Shown here: in pieces, positions 59,394 to 64,000 of the stretch
Position numbering within the stretch: position 1 is the first letter of the stretch
Layout of the letters: each line of letters opens with the position of its first letter
Origin: CAYNLK01 sp964398055
Lineage (GTDB): Bacteria > Chloroflexota > Anaerolineae > 4572-78 > J111
DNA length: 64,000 nt
Assembly: GCA_964398055.1 (NCBI GenBank)
Contig: CAYNLK010000008.1
Span: 121,159 to 185,158 of the forward strand
Direction: 5' to 3'
Made by a program: the position numbers and the translations under genes
The notes under the pieces: model-generated
What the model saw: the letters and a program-made list of their open reading frames with translations, nothing else
Told to the model about the DNA's origin: nothing
Databases searched by the model: none

Positions 59394-60781
59394 TGTTTGG
59401 ACTGGGAATTGTCAAGGGATTAGGCGTTACGCTCAAACATTTCATCGAGACTTATATTGATGATCTAAAATATTTCCCTAAAAGCATGAAAAATGAACAG
59501 GCCTTTGCCCGCCGGCAGGGGCCGGACGGCGGCCGGGGTCTATTCACCGTTGAATATCCCGAGATGAAGTTGAAGACCCCGGAGAACTTTCGCTTCATTC
59601 CCTTCCTGGTAACCGATTACGAAGTGCCCGCCGACAGCCCTGAGTTCGACCGGGCCAAATGGCTGGAGTTGAACCGCTGCACCAGTTGTGGTATCTGCGC
59701 CAAGGTCTGCCCGCCCCAATGTATCTGGATTGTCCGCACCAACGACCCTGATACCGGCAAACCCATTCCCCAACCGGCCGAATTCTACATTGACATCGAC
59801 ATTTGCATGAACTGCGGCTACTGCGCCGAATTCTGCCCCTTTGACGCTATCAAAATGGACCACGATTTTGAGCTGGCCGACTATGAGCGAGAGTCGCCCC
59901 ACATTCACAATCTGGAGCGGTTGTTGAAACCGGCCAGCTACTATGCCTCGATCCGGCCCACCTGGAACGCCAAAGAAGAGGCCGCCCGGCAAGCCGCCGA
60001 GGAAGAAAAGCGGCGCAAAGAAGAAGAGAAGCAACGGTTGGCCGCGGAAAAAGCCGCCGCGGCCGAAAAAGCCAAAGCTGAGGCAGCCGCTAAAGCCGAA
60101 GCTGTTGCCGGCGACCAGCCTGCGGCCAAAGCCAAGCGGTCGCCGGAAGAGATCAAGGCCCAACGGGAGGCCATGTTGGCCCGGAAAAAAGCCGGTGAAG
60201 CTCCGGCAGCAGCAGGCAGTGAGCCGGCCGCCAAACCCAAACGGACGCCGGAAGAGATCCAGGCTCAACGGGAAGCGATGCTGGCCAGGCGAGCCGGCCA
60301 TGAGGCGCCGCCCTCTGCCGTCGAGACTCCGGTGAGTGAGGCGCCGGTGGCTAAACCCAAACGGACGCCGGAGGAGATCCAGGCCCAACGGGAGGCGATG
60401 CTGGCCAAACGCAAAGCCGGCCAGGAGCAGGTTGTCGCCAGGCCGGTTGAGCCGGTTAAAGCTGAGGCCGAAGTAGCCCCGCCAGCGGAGGTAACGCCGC
60501 CGCCGGCCGTCGCAACCCCGGCCGAACCTGACGACTTGACCAAGATCGAGGGGATCGGCCCTAAAATAGCCGGCTTGCTGCAAGCCGCCGGAATCATTAC
60601 TTTTGCCCAACTGGCCCAAACCGAGGTCGGTCGGCTCCAGCAAATTCTGACCGCGGCCGGCCCGCGTTTTCGCTTGGCCGACCCTGCTTCCTGGCCGCAA
60701 CAGGCCGGGCTGGCTGCCGCCGGCAAGTGGGCCGAGCTGGAAAAGTTGCAAGGGCAACTCGTCGCCGGTCGGCGTAAATGA
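59393..60781 (+). CDS. nuoI: NuoI-like ferredoxin subunit with repeat tail and HhH domain
   Basis: 462 residues; ATG overlaps the previous stop (TAATG). Residues about 1-190 are NuoI: CTSCGICAKVCPPQC and CMNCGYCAEFCPFDA bind the two 4Fe-4S clusters. NuoI is normally 160-220 residues. Here a Lys/Glu/Ala-rich coiled segment follows (about 195-240), then three copies of a motif like KRTPEEIQAQREAMLA (about 248, 283, 322), a Pro/Ala linker, and a C-terminal helix-hairpin-helix unit (DDLTKIEGIGPKIAGLLQAA onward). The tail may bind protein or nucleic acid; that function is unknown. Similar HhH tails occur on other Chloroflexota proteins (family memory, not checked). Confidence 0.85.
   Translation: MFGLGIVKGLGVTLKHFIETYIDDLKYFPKSMKNEQAFARRQGPDGGRGLFTVEYPEMKLKTPENFRFIPFLVTDYEVPADSPEFDRAKWLELNRCTSCGICAKVCPPQCIWIVRTNDPDTGKPIPQPAEFYIDIDICMNCGYCAEFCPFDAIKMDHDFELADYERESPHIHNLERLLKPASYYASIRPTWNAKEEAARQAAEEEKRRKEEEKQRLAAEKAAAAEKAKAEAAAKAEAVAGDQPAAKAKRSPEEIKAQREAMLARKKAGEAPAAAGSEPAAKPKRTPEEIQAQREAMLARRAGHEAPPSAVETPVSEAPVAKPKRTPEEIQAQREAMLAKRKAGQEQVVARPVEPVKAEAEVAPPAEVTPPPAVATPAEPDDLTKIEGIGPKIAGLLQAAGIITFAQLAQTEVGRLQQILTAAGPRFRLADPASWPQQAGLAAAGKWAELEKLQGQLVAGRRK
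60126..60420 (+). repeat. three in-frame repeats in the nuoI tail
   Basis: Three units encoding a KR(S/T)PEEI(K/Q)AQREAMLA block, starting near 60133, 60238 and 60358, separated by Ala/Pro-rich spacers. The nucleotide units (CGGACGCCGGAAGAGATC and relatives) are nearly identical between the last two, so the expansion is recent. Confidence 0.85.
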
Positions 60782-60785
60782 ATTA

Positions 60786-60813
60786 TTACGTTTCACTTTT
60801 CACGTTTTACGCC
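60786..60813. repeat. heptanucleotide array TTACGTT/TCACTTT/TCACGTT/TTACGCC
   Basis: Four consecutive 7-bp units of the dispersed heptamer family, 5 bases after the nuoI stop; complement reads GTGAAAA-CGTGAAA-type, as at 53070. Confidence 0.75.
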
Positions 60814-60879
60814 AAACCGAATTGTTAACCTGTTTGAAGCATACCAATTGAATTATCTGTCGATACGGGGGGAAATAAT

Positions 60880-61353
60880 ATGTTAACCTATGTTGTTCTG
60901 GTGTTGGGGTTGGCGGCGTTGCTGCTGGCCTGGCGCGCCAACCGCACAAACAAAGATTTGAGCGAGCGGATTGCTCAGGTCAACAGCCGGGTTTACCAAC
61001 TGCGGCGTGACATGCAAGAGGCCCGGGAGCAAGCCGAGCACGACCGGCTAAAATTGAAGTTCGAATTGCTCAAACTCCGGGGTGAGCTGCCGGTAAGCGG
61101 CGAGATGAGGGTGGCTGAAATTTTGGCTCTTCATCCCCAAGCCCAACAGGTGCTCGCCGGTTTTCACCTCGGTGGCTGCTCGAGCTGCATCGTCGATGAG
61201 AACCAGTCGTTGGCTGAGGCCGCGGCCTTGAATGGGCGGGAATTAGAGCCGATTTTGATGGCCCTCAATTTGTTGGCCGCCGAAAGTCCGAATGGGAATG
61301 GCCGGCTTTCGGTGGAACAACTTAAAACGCCCAATGTTCAGTTGCAGTTTTAA
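60880..61353 (+). CDS. membrane-anchored DUF1858-like protein
   Basis: 157 residues. One membrane helix (MLTYVVLVLGLAALLLAW), a coiled coil (about 22-65), then a DUF1858-type domain: MRVAEILALHPQAQQVLAGF and HLGGCSSCIVDENQSLAEAA, with the CSSC-type redox pair of that family. Proteins with this domain often accompany hybrid-cluster and Fe-S enzymes. Placed after the nuo genes but 98 bases away, it may join the same transcript. Role unknown; redox or metal handling is a guess from the Cys pair. Confidence 0.8.
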   Translation: MLTYVVLVLGLAALLLAWRANRTNKDLSERIAQVNSRVYQLRRDMQEAREQAEHDRLKLKFELLKLRGELPVSGEMRVAEILALHPQAQQVLAGFHLGGCSSCIVDENQSLAEAAALNGRELEPILMALNLLAAESPNGNGRLSVEQLKTPNVQLQF

Positions 61354-61445
61354 CAGGGGATGATTTTCGGTTGTTCTGACTGAACCTTGCGACCACCGAC
61401 CGCTGAGTGCCGTAATATTGTACATTGTAAATCTTTGCGGCAGTC

Positions 61446-61468
61446 TGCCGTCGGCGGTCGGCGGTCAA
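61446..61468. repeat. TCGGCGG heptamer array
   Basis: GCCGTCGGCGGTCGGCGG shows two perfect TCGGCGG units and partial flanking ones, between the DUF1858 gene and the ars promoter. Confidence 0.6.
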
Positions 61469-61489
61469 AGAATTTTAAGGTTTGTCCGG

Positions 61490-61518
61490 TTGACAAGCCT
61501 TGATTTTTCTGTTAATAT
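61490..61518 (+). promoter_or_regulatory. promoter of arsR-arsM
   Basis: TTGACA (61490-61495), 17-base spacer, TAATAT (61513-61518). The -10 overlaps the first operator-like site. Confidence 0.7.
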
Positions 61519-61533
61519 ATCGACATATTTACA
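61514..61533. promoter_or_regulatory. ArsR operator candidate 1
   Basis: AATATATCGACATATTTACA overlaps the -10 of the arsR promoter and matches the site at 61901 at 17 of 20 positions. Binding here would block the promoter. Confidence 0.6.
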
Positions 61534-61558
61534 AGCGTCTATATGATTTTGAGAGCCG

Positions 61559-61882
61559 ATGAAAGAATTTGACATCGTTGCCTTTTGCAAAGCCCTCGGC
61601 GACGAAACCCGCCAGCGCATCCTGGAGATTTTGCAGGCCAAAGGTGAGCAATGTGTGAGCGACCTGGTCGATTATTTCAACGTCTCCCAACCGACCATCT
61701 CCCACCATCTCAATTTTCTCAAGCAGGCCAACCTGGTCACCAGTCGTCGGGAAGGCAAGCAGATTTATTACCGGCTTAACCAAAACAACATTACCGAATG
61801 CTGCGGTATCCTCTTTACCAAGCTGGTGCCCACCGATATCAACCTGGCTGAGTTTATTGAGCCGGCGCCGGTGGAGCAGTAG
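61559..61882 (+). CDS. arsR: ArsR/SmtB-family metalloregulator
   Basis: 107 residues. Winged helix: FCKALGDETRQRILEILQAK, then CVSDLVDYFNVSQPTISHHL as the recognition helix and SRREGKQIYYRL as the wing. ArsR-type Cys are visible: C10, C32 in GEQCVSD and a CC pair in NITECCGIL near residue 80, an arrangement differing from the classic CVC type. It should release DNA on binding As(III) or a related metal. arsM follows, so it is likely an arsenic sensor. No arsenite pump or reductase is beside it. Confidence 0.93.
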   Translation: MKEFDIVAFCKALGDETRQRILEILQAKGEQCVSDLVDYFNVSQPTISHHLNFLKQANLVTSRREGKQIYYRLNQNNITECCGILFTKLVPTDINLAEFIEPAPVEQ

Positions 61883-61900
61883 CCTCTATTTTTTTGGATC

Positions 61901-61920
61901 AATATATAGAAATATTTATA
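61901..61920. promoter_or_regulatory. ArsR operator candidate 2
   Basis: AATATATAGAAATATTTATA lies between arsR and arsM, 27 bases before the arsM ATG, and mirrors the upstream site. It may give arsM separate control. Confidence 0.55.
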
Positions 61921-61946
61921 TACGTACATACAAAGGAGTAAAAGCT

Positions 61947-62879
61947 ATGAGTAATCAGCCAAATCCGGAGCCGATGGTTCAGCCACAAGATGGTCAGGTC
62001 ATTAAAACACAAGTGCGACAGCGTTACGGCGCCATTGCCGAACGGTATGGCAGCGCTACTCAGGTGGCGTCGATAGAACTTTTTGACAGCCGACCTCAGG
62101 CAGCGGCCGGCTGCTGCGCGCCCACCGGAGCGAGTTGCTGCGCTCCTGCGGCTGGCACAGAGGCTGTGGCGATGTTGGCCGAGGCGCTCTATCAAGAGAC
62201 TGACCTGGCCGATTTGCCGGCCAGCGTCACCGATGTTTCGCTGGGTTGTGGCAACCCCACCGCTATTGCCGGGCTTGCGCCGGGTGAAACGGTGCTCGAT
62301 CTTGGCTCAGGCGGCGGGATCGACTGCTTTATTGCCGCCAAAAAGGTCGGCCCGACCGGGCGGGTCATCGGCGTGGATATGACCGACAGCATGTTGGCCC
62401 TGGCCAACCAGAACAGAGCCAGGTTGGGCCTGACCAACGTGGAGTTCAGAAAAGGGGAAATCGAAAATTTGCCAGTTGATAGCAACAGCGTCGACGTGGT
62501 CATCTCCAATTGCGTCATCAACCTGTCGCCGGATAAAGACGCCGTGTTCAGAGAAATTTTCCGGGTGTTGAAACCGGGCGGCCGGCTGTCTGTGTCGGAT
62601 ATTGTGACCGAGGGGGAGTTTCCGCCCCGACTGCGGGCCAATATCAACGCCTGGGCCGGCTGCATTACCGGCGCCCTCGATCAGGGCGTTTACCTGGCCA
62701 AGATGGCCCAGGCCGGCCTGGTGGATGTAACCGTTGAGTCGCGGGTTTCTTATGGGCTGGAAGCGCTCGACTCCCTGGACGAGGCCAGCCGGGAGGCGCT
62801 GACCCGGGAGGTGGATTGGTCCACGGTGCCGGCTGATGTCCGGCTCTACAGCGCCCGGATTGTAGCCCGCAAGCCGTAA
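61947..62879 (+). CDS. arsM: arsenite S-adenosylmethionine methyltransferase
   Basis: 310 residues from ATG 61947, AAAGGAG upstream; the extension to 61857 is not protein-like. SAM-binding core: VLDLGSGGGIDCFIAAKKVG, GVDMTDSMLALA and RVLKPGGRLSVSDIV. Conserved Cys for As(III) binding: N-terminal CC pairs (GCCAPTGASCC), SLGCGNPTA, SNCVINLSPD and WAGCITGAL. It methylates arsenite to methylated species, giving resistance. Adjacent arsR fits. The Cys-rich N-terminus is as in most bacterial ArsM. Confidence 0.95.
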   Translation: MSNQPNPEPMVQPQDGQVIKTQVRQRYGAIAERYGSATQVASIELFDSRPQAAAGCCAPTGASCCAPAAGTEAVAMLAEALYQETDLADLPASVTDVSLGCGNPTAIAGLAPGETVLDLGSGGGIDCFIAAKKVGPTGRVIGVDMTDSMLALANQNRARLGLTNVEFRKGEIENLPVDSNSVDVVISNCVINLSPDKDAVFREIFRVLKPGGRLSVSDIVTEGEFPPRLRANINAWAGCITGALDQGVYLAKMAQAGLVDVTVESRVSYGLEALDSLDEASREALTREVDWSTVPADVRLYSARIVARKP

Positions 62880-62895
62880 CAATCGTTTAAGCCCG

Positions 62896-63060
62896 GTTTT
62901 TCAACCAGAAGTGTAAAGGTCAATAACATTTTGAACACCGGGGAAAAATTTATACCACTGGAGTTGAGGCTTTAGCCGGTTCCAGGGCTGAATTACCGGC
63001 TAAAGCCTCGACTCCAACTGTTCAATATCATTCTGACCCCTACAGTTTTTCAACCAGAAG
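62896..63060. mobile_element. MITE-like palindrome between 16-bp direct repeats
   Basis: GTTTTTCAACCAGAAG occurs at 62896-62911 and 63045-63060. The 133 bases between form a nested palindrome: inner 22-bp arms (62959-62980 and 62995-63016, one mismatch, TTTAGCCGGT core) and looser outer arms (GTAAAGGTCAATAACATTTT vs the complement of 63021-63044). It has no reading frame. This is the layout of a small non-autonomous element with duplicated flanks, but the direct repeat is long for a target duplication, so a repeat-mediated origin is an alternative. Confidence 0.6.
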
Positions 63061-63137
63061 GCAGCTGTCGCTGCGGGGCGGCGGCTGTTTTCTTGGTTCG
63101 CCGGCGGCAACTGTTCGCCAGATGGCGGGGCGTGGGG

Positions 63138-63143
63138 TATAAT
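63138..63143 (+). promoter_or_regulatory. TATAAT -10 of a probably leaderless gene
   Basis: A perfect TATAAT ends 8 bases before the ATG at 63152, so transcription would start at or 1-3 bases before the start codon. A weak TTCGCC stands at -35 distance. Confidence 0.5.
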
Positions 63144-63151
63144 GCTTGATT

Positions 63152-63946
63152 ATGGAGAGTAGTCAAGCCACTGCCAACGCCTGGCTGGACGCTGAAACGG
63201 CCCGGCGTTACCAGCTTTTTGCCCAAAAGACCACCATGTACCAGGAGTTGAGCCGCCTTATGGTTGAGCTGGCTCAGCTTGAACCGGGCATGCGGGTGCT
63301 CGACCTGGGCTGCGGCACCGGCGTCACCAGCCAGGCCGTGCTGGCTCAACTGGGGGAGCGCGGCCACGTCTATGCTCTGGATAGCTCGGCGGCGATGCTG
63401 GCCGTGGCCCGCGAGCAGCTCGATTCCGGGCAGGTTTCCTTCATCGAGGCCGACGCCGGCAGCTTTGCCGGTCTGATCCCGGCGCCGGTCGACCGGGTGG
63501 TGTGTAGTTCCGTCTTCTGGCAGTTCCGCCACAAGCCGCAGGTGCTGGCTGAGCTGCGCCGGGTGCTGGCCCCGGCCGGCCTGTTCGTGTTCAACGCGCC
63601 GGAGCCTTATTTCATCTTCAAACATATCCCCCGCAGCCGCAAAGTCAATATTTTGTTCGAGCAGTTGGCCGCCGAGCGGTATGGCGTTGGCCGGCAGGAT
63701 ATGCGGACTATCGAGGTTTTTCTGCGCCGGCACGGTTTTGAGCTGATCAAAACGAAGATGTTGGAGCGAACCCGCCCGGCCGAGGAGAGTTACCTGTTCA
63801 TGCAGTTGCCGGTGGCCACCGCCTGGATGGAGCCGCCGCTCAGTTACGAGACTCGCCTGGAACTGTTGGAAGAGGCCTGGCAAACCGCCGAGCCGGAACA
63901 GAGCAGCACTCAACGCTGGATGTATTTTGTGACCCGGTCAATTTGA
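63152..63946 (+). CDS. class I SAM-dependent methyltransferase
   Basis: 264 residues from ATG 63152; no ribosome site, in line with a leaderless mRNA. Rossmann motifs: I RVLDLGCGTGVTSQAVLAQL, Post-I YALDSSAAML, II DRVVCSSVFWQF, III LAPAGLFVFNAP. The C-terminal ~100 residues (PRSRKVNILFEQLAAERYGV onward) form a substrate lid without recognised family. UbiE/Methyltransf_11-like, substrate unknown. It stands alone behind the palindromic element, with only 54 non-coding bases left before the window edge. Confidence 0.88.
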   Translation: MESSQATANAWLDAETARRYQLFAQKTTMYQELSRLMVELAQLEPGMRVLDLGCGTGVTSQAVLAQLGERGHVYALDSSAAMLAVAREQLDSGQVSFIEADAGSFAGLIPAPVDRVVCSSVFWQFRHKPQVLAELRRVLAPAGLFVFNAPEPYFIFKHIPRSRKVNILFEQLAAERYGVGRQDMRTIEVFLRRHGFELIKTKMLERTRPAEESYLFMQLPVATAWMEPPLSYETRLELLEEAWQTAEPEQSSTQRWMYFVTRSI

Positions 63947-64000
63947 TCAATAAACATTATTGGAAATAAGATTGATGGCCTGGCAAGTTTGATATGGCTC

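Overview
The window reads as a chromosome segment of a filamentous or sediment-type Chloroflexota (Anaerolineae/Caldilineae-like). The grounds are inference from gene content and style: many multidomain PAS/GAF histidine kinases, a Tad-type secretion/pilus locus with no outer-membrane secretin, a secreted protein ending in the FLPLILKN-type tail common in this phylum, a B12-dependent ribonucleotide reductase with nrdR, and abundant heptanucleotide tandem repeats. No rRNA or marker gene settles the taxon. Overall composition is moderately GC-rich, with one clearly AT-rich island at about 44.5-48.0 kb.

Region by region: (1) 1-14.1 kb is a sensory block: a dCache histidine kinase (cut by the left edge), a 6-TM triple-PAS kinase, a 2172-residue Ser/Thr-kinase-like/AAA/GAF/PAS histidine kinase, an Rcp1-type receiver and a receiver-PAS-PAS-kinase-receiver hybrid. 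Two of the kinases share a 223-bp identical stretch, and a decayed receiver start follows the second kinase. (2) 14.2-17.2 kb is a NarL-type module: a kinase whose phosphoacceptor His is replaced by Glu, a LuxR/NarL regulator and an intact HisKA_3 kinase. (3) 17.2-35.7 kb is a Tad locus: a strong promoter with a hairpin-rich leader, a giant TadE-adhesin fusion, a secreted beta-propeller-like protein, a small anchored protein, a second TadE, a TadG with a von Willebrand A domain, then cpaB, cpaE, cpaF, tadB, tadC. It is followed by DUF192, comF and hpf (35.7-37.5 kb).

(4) 37.8-43.5 kb (minus strand) holds two GT2 glycosyltransferases, an Ig-like lipoprotein, a GT39-type membrane glycosyltransferase with repeat arrays inside its reading frame, and a 64-residue Cys protein. 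(5) 43.5-48.8 kb is accessory: a broken RidA-family gene, an ICMT-like methyltransferase, an unknown 177-residue protein, an AT-rich Ski2-like helicase with a nuclease-like C-terminus, and a Phd/PIN toxin-antitoxin pair. (6) 48.8-53.0 kb (minus) is nrdR, a GIY-YIG gene and nrdJ behind a promoter carrying two NrdR-box-like sites. (7) 53.2-56.7 kb (minus) has ilvE, two tRNA-Ala genes, moaA and an Fe-S-type ArsR/DeoR-like regulator; the ilvE upstream region carries four more NrdR-box-like sites with no nrd gene beside them. (8) 56.9-61.4 kb encodes a nuoB-C-D triple fusion, a nuoI with a long repeat tail and HhH domain, and a DUF1858 protein. (9) 61.5-63.95 kb is arsR-arsM with two matching operator-like sites, a MITE-like palindrome between 16-bp direct repeats, and a methyltransferase that is probably leaderless.

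Functional reading: the two-component genes of blocks 1-2 lie directly upstream of the Tad locus and may control surface behaviour. The Tad locus looks built to display very large minor pilins with carbohydrate-binding-like and Ig-like domains on a monoderm envelope, and the glycosyltransferase cluster downstream could decorate the same surface. The most unusual items are the TadE/TadG adhesin fusions, the helicase-nuclease island, the NrdR-like boxes at ilvE, the His-to-Glu pseudo-kinase and the pervasive heptamer repeats that enter coding sequence.
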